A stretch of DNA of 64,000 bases from Numida meleagris. Its lineage: Eukaryota; Chordata; Aves; Galliformes; Numididae. Positions within the stretch are counted from its first letter, which is position 1; each line of letters starts with the position of its first letter. Where the stretch lies: assembly GCF_002078875.1 (NCBI RefSeq), contig NC_034410.1, positions 85,107,947 through 85,171,946 of the forward strand, written 5' to 3'. Shown here one piece after another: positions 25,722-36,699 of this stretch. Below the pieces are notes generated by a model, which did no database searches, was not told the DNA's origin, and was given only the letters and a program-made list of their open reading frames with translations. A program made the translations under genes and the position numbers.

Positions 25722-28489
25722 TACAGATCTTTTAACACCCAGCTTGTGTTTTAGGTAGGCCGGATCCTCCACCTATGGAGTGATTCACCATAGATCGGAG
25801 TTTGCCAGGGGCTACCTACCCTAGAGAATGGGTGACCTAGCTGATTATGCAGACAGTTTTTTGTCAATAGCTTCATACTACATAGTTAAATGTTTCTGAT
25901 TTGCACAAGTTTAAAATTGCAAATGAAGTGCTCAGAAGAACTCTAAGGGTACAAAATTTAAGAAAGTGTATGTACTTTTAGTACAGTGCACATGTCTGAT
26001 TCCTTTAGCCTGACTCCTGATTTGACTTCATCCCATACAAATCTTACAATTCAACACATCCAACAAAATATCTGAGCATCCAAGAAAAGGTATCAAAATA
26101 CCTAACGTTAGATACAAGCTTTCTGGAATAAAATTAAAATGAGGCTTCCAAATAAGTAAGCAGCCTTCTCAGGATGAATGATGGTTGAAAATACAGTGTG
26201 CCTGATATCCTCTCCAGTTCAATGCTAAAAGACATTGAGACTGTCACTTGCTCAGGATCTCAACTTGAAACTTTCTGAGCAGCTAAGGTTGGGATTCATT
26301 TATTTAAACTTGAATATCTACCAGTAGGATAGATATCTGAGTAATTCTGGTCTCCTCTTACAGTTATTGGAAATAAATAGACACTTTCAGAGTACTATTC
26401 ATCTCCTGTTTAGATGTACTAATAAATAGGCCAGAAAATTCACTCTCAGTAGGTATTTTCAGCTGTTTTAATTCTCCCTCTTGGATTAAAAATCCCAGTT
26501 GTTGGGGCTAGAACAGTGGTTTCACAGAAACTTGCTTCATATGTTCTTCCGTGTACTTGTTGCCAAAGGCAGGGGTTCAAAGAAGAAGAGATTTTTGTCT
26601 GATAGACTTGACCTCTGTGAAATGGAAAAACAGTTTATTTCCCTTTAGGTTGAGGGATAAGATGTTGCTCAAGATATGAGGCTGCAAAGACTATGAAAAA
26701 CTGACAGCAGTCAGTGATGGACAGAAGATCAAAACTATGATCTGATATTGTCTCTCTCAGAAGACTGTTACTTCTGTTATTAAATACTTGGATAAGGTGG
26801 GCAAGGGAGAAGTAGGTGACAAATATGTGTTTATCTGGTGTGATATTTCAGAAGTCAATCTAATTTTATCTCTGTTCTGTCTTTTCACATCATGCCTCCA
26901 TGAACACACATCATGCCTTGAGACAAGGGAGTAACTTTGGGCTTGTGAGGCTTCCTGAATCAGAGAAGTTCTCCTCACACATGATTCATGATCAAGGAAG
27001 TAATCTTTCCAGGATTGGCACGTTGGGAAATTTCATGAAGAAACACCTAAATACACTAAAATGTTTGTAAACATTCACTGGCATACTGATTAAAGTTGAA
27101 AAACTCTTGAAAAAGACACATAGCAGAGATATATGGTTGGGAGGTTGGTGAAATGATTTTAAGCAATTTAAAAAGAGTATCTATTTCAGATAATACAAAA
27201 AAAAAAAGTATTTTCCTGGGAAGAGGTCAGACGTTTTTTTTTTTAATGGTTCATTACTGCTATAAAACCATTAAAAAAGTAGCCTAATATCTCCACATTT
27301 TTACCTAAAATTACTCATTAACGCCCATCCTTTTCTCTGCAATTTAATTTTTTAAACATTATATATAAAATCTTCTGATTTTCTATGTCACTGCTTAGGA
27401 ACATCCTATTTTATTCCAAAAGCCTTCCAAAGTCTGTTTAGAACCAACACAAGAGAGTTTATAAATTCATGAAATTTAATGATGTAAGAGAGAGACAGAA
27501 TTTAAGCTGATGCTTGATTCCTCTTGCATTTTCCTGCAGACAAATGGACTTTTATAGAGGTGACTATAAATATTCTTGAAATTTTCTGAGAGGGGCTTGA
27601 ATTATTGATATTTTCTGTTAAAACACAGAGCTGTGCAATGAGAGCAAAATATTTTAACCAGTGTTGAGAAAATGCCATCTAATGCAGCTTATTTCTGGTT
27701 AATTGGAAAAGAACGACCAAACCCTAAGAACCAACAATTAAATGAACGAACTTCACTTTTGATGTTTTATGCTTGTGCCTTAACAACATTGAAAGAGAAT
27801 TTATATTTGTGACACCTGTGTGTCTAGAAATTCTGGCCACTGCACACTGAGAGATTTCTCATGAATTTTACTGGCTATATGATACACATATCCAGTAGAG
27901 ACGGTCTGGGATTTAGTGCAGATATAATCACAGGAAGATATTATCAGTTATACTAATAGCTGAAGTGATCAAGTAATAATTATATTAACAAAAGGAAAAA
28001 TAAACTTTTTTTTTAAAAAAGATAAATGTATTTCCGTACTTGTATACTTATAAACATGTATACCTATATAATGTGTTTTAGTAATTCCTGAAAAATAAGG
28101 CAGAAACAACAAATATTGTTGATGTCCTATTAACACAATTTTGTTCTGTTGTGTCCTTTTTTCAAAGCATCCTAATGCCATTTTGGCAAGTTTGATATTT
28201 CATTTGAAGGAAAAATAATAGAGTGTTTTCTTTGTATTGATTGAAGAAATATAGTGCTTATTTTTTGCTTGGTTTTCTGGTAGTTATTCAATAGGTTAAA
28301 GGGCAATGCCATCTGTTTCCTAACAGGACATTTTGTGTAAGATTTGCAAGTCCTACAGGTACCTTTAAGCATGGATAAATATGCACTCATGGTTTCAGCT
28401 GGATAGTTTTTCACCACCAAAGGATGATTATGTTGTGTGCCTTGAGACATAAGCTATAATATATTTCCTGTCCCTTTATTGCATTTTGG

Positions 28490-28860
28490 AATCATAAACA
28501 ATGACTGTTTGGCTCAAAGCCATTTATTCAGCCCAAAAAGACATTATTTGCACAACAAAAATCAATAAAAATGTTACTAGGTCTGGCTGGATACTTTGCT
28601 TAACTGTGATATTTGTCTGTCACTGATGGCATGCCATCTCTCGTAGGAGACTGGGGCCAAAACAGAGCTATTGATCCAGTCATCAGTGATGGATACTGGC
28701 ATTTGGAATGGGCTGCTGCAGAGAATCTCGATTAAAAAATATTTCTATGTTTTGCCTGCAGCAGAGTCAAGATAACCTGAACGAGGAGATTTTCTCTTTA
28801 ATATTGGGTTTCTCCTCTTGTGGTTGTTAAATGCTCTGGACCAAAGTTCATTATTGAAAG
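28490..28860. other. Possible conserved non-coding sequence (weak)
   Basis: A stretch of balanced composition, free of low complexity and of recognisable repeats, and not open in any frame. Its texture resembles vertebrate conserved non-coding elements, for example around 28610-28790. This is an impression; conservation cannot be tested from one sequence. Confidence 0.15.
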
Positions 28861-31359
28861 AATTAAGTCAATCTATGTTTAGCCAAAGGCTTTGACATCA
28901 TATCAAGCTCTCCTGATTTAGACACAAGCTCGTTGTCCTTTTCATCACCCTAAAAGCGTAGAGGAAGTGTTTTATATACACTGGTGTTAGGAGTGATATG
29001 CTGGGGTGTGCTTACACTTTTTTTCCTATTGTAAAACATCAAATTATGTCTGAGAAAAACAAGACAAAAGCTGATTCTCACACATTGTTATATAAACACT
29101 GACCTATCCTTTGAGGCGCTGAGAACTCTCTGCTCTCGCTTTGTCAAAAGTTTAAGGTATTTGACACTTAGAAACTCCTAGTGTTTGGCCTTAGGTTATC
29201 TAATTATGAAACGTCACTGAAACTACTTAGGAAAAAGTATTGCTGCTAAACTATAAGAAAGTTTTGGCTTACAATCACTGAATAGTATTTTTAAAAGTTT
29301 AAGTGACATTTCCATGTTGATATTTTAAGATCTTTTTTTTTCACCATCATCTAATGTTTTAAAAGTGACATTTACCAATTAGAAAAAAAGGGAATTAAGT
29401 GGCCTCTTAAATTGCTCTTATAGCAGCATCTTCACATTGAATTTGTGCAGATTCTTTTAGTTTATTTCTTTTTCTCCCAGAGATCAGAACTCTCTCACAA
29501 AGTATGGTCATACAAATTTTTTAAGAGTGACTAGAGCAGATAAACTTCCTAGAAATAGTGACTTCATTCATAGCATAGAGGGGGATTTAGGAGTAACAGA
29601 TGACTTTTCTCAGTTCAGCTGATTTGTATGTTACAACTTTAGCTGTGAATATTTTACAGGCACCAGAGTAGCCGCTCTGATTTTGGCAGATCTAGTTGAA
29701 ATGCATAAAATCAAGCATATATGAAAGTCTTCTGAGGATTGTGAGCATCAGAAAGCAGCCAATGAGATGTCAGCAATGCAATTTTGAAAGCACTGAGCGC
29801 ATTTTGAAAAACTTACTCTGTTATGATGTGGAATACCAATAACCAAAAATCATAAAACCATGACACATTATATTGATAATTAAGAAAATGATGTCTTTAT
29901 GTAAACTAAACTCCTATGTAATAACTAAGTTGTAGTCAGCACTATCATACCACCAAATGTAATTTGAGAACCTTGTTGGTTAGAATAGCTAGCAGAGCAA
30001 CTTTAGTTTGTTTGAAAGAAGTTGATACAAACTGTTTGTTTTTCTTTGTAATTTCTCTTAGTTATAGTTATCAACCAGAAGATGAAGTACTGGGAAGAGT
30101 AATACAAACCTATACAACTTCTACAACTTCTACAAACTTGTAATTTGCAACCAAGAGTTTATGGAAGGGAAAATCATGAGTAATAACGATTGAAATTCAT
30201 TGAAGGAACGCTTTCTGTATCTTTGTAAAGTGATTAGAGGTGGAACATCTAAACCATCATGTTTATATTTATTATTGCAGGTTATCGTGGTCTGTCTTTT
30301 TAGCTCACTGGAAAAACTGAGAGAAATTAAACATTTACTTAAGATAGTGGGGAAGATGGAAAAAAATAGAAAAATAAAACTGCACTGACTGGGATTTTAA
30401 TTTGAACTTTCAATGTCTGTTGACTAGGATAACTTAATTTGTACTCAGAGATGGCTGCCAAGGGCAAATTTTATGAAGTTTGCACTATGACTTGCTATAT
30501 AGGCATTCCATCCATGCCCCGTCAAAATAAGAAGCGTCAAAAAAGCTGATACACAACTTGTACTCTATGAGATCTTCCAAATCCCTTACCACCTTAATCT
30601 ACTTGTTATTATCTTGTTACAATTTTTTTAATTGACTTTCTACTAGCATAATTTTAGAAATGATAAATAGTTCTCTGTTCCACACCAGAAAACTTTCTCT
30701 AGATGCAAACAGATCTCACATCAAATTGAATATTTAATTAAAAAGAAAAACAGTAAATTTCTTCTCTTAGTTTTTTATCTGAAGAAAGTTTGAAGGTAGT
30801 AGCTTTTTTAGTTTAATGGTTTAGAAGGAAAATTATTGATCATATTATGAATAATATTATTACCTGCAATAACCTTCTTAGTACCTCTTGCATACTAAGA
30901 TAATACTGTTGCAGTAAAACAGTCTGTATCACCTGAAGGCCATTTCAAATAGAGGCAGTTTGGCTTAAATGAGAATTCCAAGCTTAAACACGATATTATA
31001 TGCATTTATGAGCTGAGAATGAAATGTTTTCCATATTCACTTAAATCAATAATTAATATATAGGTTATGAAAATGACACTATAGATGTCCACACATTTTT
31101 ACATTAGTTATTTGTAGAAATGTCCATTACTATTTAGATTGTTGTATTAGAATATTTGGCTAACTTTGAAGACAAAAGTAAAAAGTCATGTGTAGGTTCA
31201 GTTCTTCAAATGGAAATCTATTCCAGCATAATAAAGCAGCTGAATTAACTTTATCCAAACTAAAATGTTCAGTGAACTGAAATTTCCCTTGTAAAGCGAT
31301 GAGCATAGCTTGGCAGCTAAATTTTTTCTCTGTTTTCAGTGGCAGGAGAACTGTTTTGC

Positions 31360-31403
31360 AAAAAAAAAAAAAAAAAAAATTTTTGAAAAAAAAAAAAAAA
31401 AAA
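31360..31403 (+). repeat. Double A run (A20 and A18)
   Basis: Twenty A residues (31360-31379), then tttttg, then eighteen A residues (31386-31403). This looks like a low-complexity tract prone to length change. No retroposed sequence could be identified next to it. Confidence 0.9.
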
Positions 31404-31639
31404 GCATTTATGACAAACATAAGAAATAGGGTCCAATCTCTATCAAAATTTAGAGAAATTCACTGAATATTTTTGAAGTTATTCTGAGCAAATAGTTGAA
31501 GTACTTTAGGCAGCTGTTACATATAGATTATGTGTAAGGAATCTAAATAGAAATTGTAGCACATGGTAAAGATTTAGTAAATACTTTTCTAGTCAAAATC
31601 AATGCTATCGATTGTCATTAAAGTGGCAAGCTAAAAACA

Positions 31640-32060
31640 ATGAAGTACTTTCTAATTTTCAGGCTCCTGCTGGAGCTGCTCTATCTCTTCCTTTTTCCAG
31701 TTAAGAGCATCATTAAATGGTAAGAGCAAACAGCATATTGGGAGGCCAAGTGTTTTATTAATTCATCATCAGAATTATCTTAGCACATTAATATTAATAG
31801 CCTCAAATTGGATTTCATTTAGGAGGTGAAATAAATATGCTGGTAGTAAAAGCCTACATAGCCAATGAATCTTTTGAAATGGCACTTATACAAAGCAATG
31901 CTCAAAAACAGATTTGATAAGTCATGCTGACTTCCTCTAGCATAGGGGCACCTTCCAAATGGAATTTCATTCTAATCTGGAAGTCACTGAAATTTTAACT
32001 TCTTAAGAGGCCTCACTTCCTCTTTTGGCAGTTTTTTCTTAAATCACTGAGGCAGAAGTG
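31640..32060. other. Possible conserved non-coding sequence (weak)
   Basis: Repeat-free sequence of balanced composition without an open frame, containing homeodomain-like tracts such as attaatattaatag at about 31787-31801. The call rests on texture only. Confidence 0.12.
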
Positions 32061-32588
32061 GGCATGCATCCTTCCCTTTATCTGGCACCTTTCTTATTCC
32101 TTAAAAAGCTTATGCTCTGTTTTTCATAATAGTGTGTGGTTACATCTCTCAAAGTATTATTTTATATTCCTACTTGCTTTGAATCACAGCTATGTCTATA
32201 TTTTTTTGTCTTTTCATTATAAAACTTTCTAGACCCTTAGAGTCATAGGCTTATTTTGTATCTGTTTTCAGGGAGAAGTATTATGCCGAAGTAATTGCCT
32301 AAGAACATAAAATGTCCCCATTTGCAAGGATGCCGCATGTCTGAAGAAGGAGATGAGAGGAAGATTAAAAATGATACTGTAGCTTGCACTTGGCTAAAGG
32401 TATCAAAAAAAAGGTATCAGGTGAGTCAACAGTGATAGCTCAAGCATTCCCTCTCCCTTCTCTCATCCAGTAAACCAGACACTTTCAACACTTTCACGTT
32501 GCTAATGCTAATACATTGCCTAATACTACTGTTCATATGCTAGTCTGAGAAAAATGGGCGTCTGGGAGGAAAATGCTTACTCTTATGC

Positions 32589-32898
32589 TGTATGGGAACT
32601 GCTGAGTCATGGCCTGAACCACTGATTGAGCGCCTAGAGGAAAGACCCAGTCAGCCCTGGGAGCACAGGTAAAGGCAATTCATTAGGCCTCATTTAGGCC
32701 TCATTTAAGGGCTGACTGCCCCTGAGGAAGGATCTCTTCCTGGAGGTCCCTCCTTGGTGGGAGCCTTTCCCTGCGAGCCCCAAATCTTCTGATCTGAGTG
32801 AGCGCTCTATTTTCCTTCCACCTTTTTTGTAACGCTATTTCCATTGCATTAGTCCTTCTGATCGCTACACCATCGCGTTAGTCTTTCTCCTCGTTACG
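32589..32898 (+). repeat. 5' LTR, 310 bp
   Basis: Begins tgtatgggaactgctgag and ends ttacg (ttaca in the 3' LTR). It matches the 3' LTR almost throughout. Two length differences explain why it is shorter. Thirty-four bases of the 3' LTR (gctgtgcaac to ggctcca, 39042-39075) are missing after 32682. An 11-base unit, ggcctcattta, is duplicated at 32686-32707. Because the solo LTR at 1818-2151 has the longer form, the short form is derived. No clear AATAAA or TATA box is visible; tttaag near 32705 is only a weak TATA-like candidate. Confidence 0.9.
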
Positions 32899-32900
32899 TT

Positions 32901-32918
32901 TGGCAAGCCAGGCAGACC
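32901..32918 (+). other. Candidate primer-binding site, tRNA unassigned
   Basis: Two bases after the LTR the sequence reads tggcaagccaggcagacc. The first three bases, tgg, fit pairing with the CCA end of a tRNA primer, and the position is right for a retroviral primer-binding site. The remainder does not match the Lys, Trp, Asp, His or Asn acceptor ends that I could recall, so the primer is left unnamed. Confidence 0.5.
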
Positions 32919-32929
32919 AAAATATTGAA

Positions 32930-33286
32930 ATGGCTTTCCTTTTGAATGTCTTTAAGTGGGCCAAGGGGGAGAACATTGTCCCTCTAGATAAAACCTTGCC
33001 GGGGCACATCCCAGGGTTTCTGGGTTCACCCTTTTATGAACTGGCAGCCATAATTGAAAATTGGGGTCCCTTGCAGAATAGTGAAAATGTTTCCCAGTCA
33101 CCATCTGGCATGGTGAAATATTTTTATGGATTAGATAAAAATATCCTGATTACAAAGGAACGCCAACTGGCTGCGTCCACTGTGTCATGGCCCCTGTTAA
33201 TGGCTCTAAATCATGCAGAACTTTTGAACAATACCTTAGAAAATGAGAACCAACTACTGCGTGATCGCATTGAAAAACTTGAGTAA
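32930..33286 (+). pseudogene. gag, N-terminal part (matrix-like), broken
   Basis: An open frame of 119 codons runs from the ATG at 32930 (MAFLLNVFKWAKGENIVPLD) to a TAA at 33284. The first ATG after the primer-binding site is taken as the start; the frame is open back to 32900 but without an ATG. The position right after the 5' LTR implies the N-terminal part of Gag, the structural polyprotein that assembles the particle. The C-terminal end (LENENQLLRDRIEKLE) looks like a coiled coil. From 33287 to about 33514 the sequence is still retroviral but interrupted by stops, and then the CR1 insertion begins. Assignment rests mainly on position. Confidence 0.6.
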
Positions 33287-33514
33287 GACCTTGGCCTATT
33301 GACAGAGAAAAAATGAAGTCTAACTTTCCCCTTCAAGAAAATATGGAATATTGCATTGGAAAATGCTCAGGGCCCTGAACCAGTAGACCCGGGTAATCCA
33401 ACAGGGAAAATTTCAAGATCGGATCTCGGAGCCCCACTTGAGGTGGATCCTTTCGAGATCTGACCTGTAGTGACACAAAAACCAAAAAAGATACAGGATA
33501 GACCAGCAGGGGTA

Positions 33515-34250
33515 CCCCCTGGCTGGGGGGGCTTGGGGTAGAGTGGCTGGATGGTTGTGTGGAGGAAATGGACCTGGGGGTATTGGTTGATGCTCAGCTG
33601 AGCATGAGCCAGCAGTGTGCCCAGGTGGCCAAGAAGGCCAATGGTATCCTGGCTTGTATCAGGAACAGTGTTGCCAGTGGGAGTAGGGAAGTCATTGTTC
33701 CTCTGTACTCAGCACTGGTGAGGCCGCACCTCGAGTACTGTGTCCAGTTTTGGGCCACTCACTGCAAGAAAGACATTGAGGCCCTGGAGCATGTTCAGAG
33801 GAGGGCAACGAAGCTGGTGAGGGGTCTGGAGCACAGGTCTTAAGAGGAGCAGCTGAGGGAGCTGGGATTGTTCAGTCTGGAGAAGAGGAGGCTCAGGGGA
33901 GACCGTATCGCTCTCTATAACTACCTGAAGGGAGGTTGTAGTGAGCTGGGGGTCAGCCTCTTCTCTCTTGTAACTGGTGACAGGACGAGGGGGAATGGCC
34001 TCAAGTTGCACCAGGGGAGATTTAGGCTGGACATTAGGAAACACTACTTTTCTGAAAGAGTGGTCAGGCGCTGGAATGGGCTGCCCAGGGAGGTGGTTGA
34101 GTCACCGTCCCTGGAGGTGTTCAAGAAACATTTAGATATAGCGTTGAGAGACATGGTTTAGTGGGGTTATTGGTGGTAGGTGGATGGATGGTTGGACTGG
34201 ATGATCTTGTAGGTCTTTTCCAACCTAGCTAATTCTGTGATTCTGTGATC
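33515..34250 (+). mobile_element. CR1 LINE inserted into gag
   Basis: A 5'-truncated sense-strand CR1 carrying the C-terminal part of ORF2 and the complete 3' end. The ORF2 frame is open from before 33559 to 34161 except for one TAA at 33841-33843, where intact copies have a tyrosine codon. Readable motifs are [39 protein letters not shown] and [20 protein letters not shown]. The 3' UTR reads ggttggactggatgatcttg and ends attctgtgattctgtgatc at 34250. Retroviral sequence resumes directly afterwards, so this insertion is younger than the provirus. Its good preservation makes it one of the youngest CR1 copies in the window. The left border is uncertain by about 20 bp. Confidence 0.93.
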
Positions 34251-35227
34251 AATGGCCCCTTGCCCAAACCCATCTCCATGTAACAGCTCACCCCTATACA
34301 GCGTCTGAATTGATGGATTTGGTGCAATGATTTTGGCAGAAACCAAGGGAAAGTATACCAGCTTGGTTACTTTGACTGTGGGACATGGGGGCAGAGAGTG
34401 TTATGGTCAGTGGACCAGAAGTTTCCAAGCTCACATCCATTACCTCACACCCTGCCCTTAGACAAAGGCCGTATGCCACCGTGCAACATAATGAGGAGAA
34501 TCATACTCTAATGGATTGGTTGATGGCGCCATGCCGTATCACTTGGCCTAATAAGGCCGATATCCTGGTGCATGCAGGTTTATGGTCCTCCATGGAGGAC
34601 CTCCAAACGTATATTCGTGAGCTAGGAATGAAAGAGGCCATTTACGAGGAAGCCTTTGAAAGTCCTGACTTAGTAAAATTCTCGGCCAGAATGAGGGACC
34701 TAATTTTACAACAAGCACCCTCCCACCATTATGGCACGCTGTTATCTATATTGAACCCCCTGGTGGCCTCAGAGGCCATTGTTCAGCAGGCCGACCCGTT
34801 GGTGGCTGATCTGGGGGAGATGGAGCACTTAAGGGCAAGGCATAATAATAGGACAGCTGAGATATATCCAGTAATTAAAACTGGAAAAGCTGCCCCACAG
34901 CCACCCCGATCGGGCCCCATACGGGTATCCCGTAAACAGATGTTTAATGACCTCGTACGGGCTGGGGTGGCTTTTGCTAAAATCGATCACCAACCTTATC
35001 ATGTTTTGCTTCAATTATGGAAACAACTAAGGGACGATCAAAAATTTCAAAGTACCTCCAAAAGAACAGGGGTATGAATAATTGAATGAATACCAGAAAA
35101 TACTTGGAACCTAGAGGACTTTATAGTCCCTAATAAAAGGAAAAAGATGCCCCAGGTGACTCGGGCTACAATGCCTGAGCCACCTGAGGAAAAAGACTTG
35201 GCTCTTGCCCAATTCATGGCTTGGTAG
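34251..35227 (+). pseudogene. gag, capsid-like part, broken
   Basis: After the CR1 the gag frame resumes. It is stopped by TGA at 34328 and at 34373, then stays open from 34376 to a TGA at 35075, with a further TGA at 35087, and ends at TAG 35225-35227. The 230-codon open part has the composition of a retroviral capsid, including SELMDLVQ before the first stop and RMRDLILQQAPSHHYGTLLS. No zinc-knuckle (C-C-H-C) motif is seen. The pol frame overlaps its end by about 40 bases in the -1 frame (35188-35227). A heptamer ggaaaaa in the gag frame at 35188-35194 could once have been a slippery site. Confidence 0.75.
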
Positions 35228-36699
35228 GGGATATTAGTCCCCATGTAACTAGTGCCTCCAGATGGGATTGGAGGCCCTATGTTGAGCTGACCATTTTTTG
35301 GTCCCGAAAGAACATACAAAGGGTTATGTCATTGGTTGACACAGGCACGGAAACATCAATTATTTATGGAGATCTGACTAAGTTTAATGGGGATAGAGTG
35401 ATGATCGGTGGCTTTGGGGGACAGACCATTCCAGTTACCCAGACGTGGTTGAAACGGGGGGTTGGGCGTCTCGCACCCCGGGAGTATAAGGTGTCTGTTG
35501 CCCCAGTCCCAGAGTACATCCTGGGCATAGACATTTTATGGGGTCTGGCTCTCCAGACAACCGTTGGAGAGTTCAGACTCCAGCAGAGGTGTATTAGTAT
35601 CTGGGTGGTGCAGGTGATATTGAGAGGCCATGCGAAGCATGAGCCTATTCGCCTGCCGGAACCGCGCCGGATCACTAATGTGCGGCAGTATAGACTCCCA
35701 GGGGGGCAAGATGAAATATCTGGGACTGTGCAGGAATTAGAAAAAGCTGGGATCATAAGACCTGCACATAGCCCATATAATTCCCCCATATGGCCAGTGC
35801 AGAAGTCAGATGGCACATGGAGAATGATGGTAGACTATAGATAATTAAATAAGGTCACGCCGCCTGTTCACGCAGCTGTACCCAATATTGCCTCCCTAAT
35901 GGACACTTTGAGTAGGGAAATAAAAACCTACCACTATGTCCTAGACTTGGTGAATGCATTCTTCAGTATTCCAATTGCTGAAGAATCGCAAGACCAATTC
36001 ACATTTCCATGGGGAGGCAGGCAGTGGACCTTTCGGGTCCTGCCACAGGGGTATGTGCATTCACCAACATACTGCCATAACCTAGTGGCACATGACCTGG
36101 CAAGTTGGGAAAAACCTAACACTGTTAGCTTGTATCATTATATTGATGTTCTCATGTTGACATTTGACTCTCTGGAGGCAGTAGGGCAGGCAGCAGATTC
36201 ATTAACGACCTATCTGCAGGAAAAAGGGTGGGCTATAAACCCCCAGAAGGTGCAGGGTCCAGGCCTATCTGTGAAATTCCTGGGGGTAGTTTGGTCAGGA
36301 AAGACCGAAGTACTACCCAGTGCTGTCATAGATAAGGTTCAGGCATTCCCAGTCCCTACAACACCAAAGCAGCTGCAGGAGTTCTTGGGTATATTGGAAT
36401 ATTGGTGTTCCTTTATACCTCATTTAGCGCAGCTGCTGAGGCCATTATATAGACTCACAAAGAAGGAGCAACTATGGGACTGGGGGAGAACGGAACATGA
36501 AGCTTTCCAACAGGCAAAACTGGCTGTTAAACAAGCCCAGGCGCTGGGTATATTTGATTCTACCCTCCCAGCTGAATTGGACATTCATGTCACTCAGGAC
36601 GGTTTGGCTGGGGCCTGTGGCAATGCCAGAGTTCTGTTCGGACCCCGTCTGGGTTCTGGTCTCAGGTCTGGCACGGAGCAGAGGAAAGATACAGCGTGA
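35188..36699 (+). pseudogene. pol: protease and reverse transcriptase, broken
   Basis: Protease comes first, an aspartic protease that would cut the polyproteins: active-site LVDTGTETSIIYG near 35333-35371, followed by the flap-like IGGFGGQTIPV and the ILGIDIL segment. Reverse transcriptase starts near 35690 (YRLPGGQDEI; LEKAGIIRPAHSPYNSPIWP). One in-frame TAA at 35842-35844 splits it. Beyond that the same frame continues with the first catalytic-Asp motif (LDLVNAFFSIP), the LPQG motif (about 36039-36050) and the thumb region. The catalytic box, normally Y-x-D-D, reads YIDV: the codon at 36148-36150 is GTT, so the second aspartate is lost. The frame then shifts near 36595-36605; the remainder to 36699 is out of frame. 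Confidence 0.9.

Larger units (their letters stand above)
25722..32583. other. Unique sequence left of the provirus
   Basis: No repeat family or gene is recognised over almost 7 kb. Two sub-stretches that are compositionally less degenerate are listed as possible conserved non-coding sequence. A pair of A runs at 31360-31403 is listed separately. Confidence 0.4.

Noticed and set aside
32900..32929. Upstream extension of the gag frame to a TTG at 32900
   Set aside because: TTG is not a normal eukaryotic start and the codon falls in the candidate primer-binding site; the ATG at 32930 is preferred.
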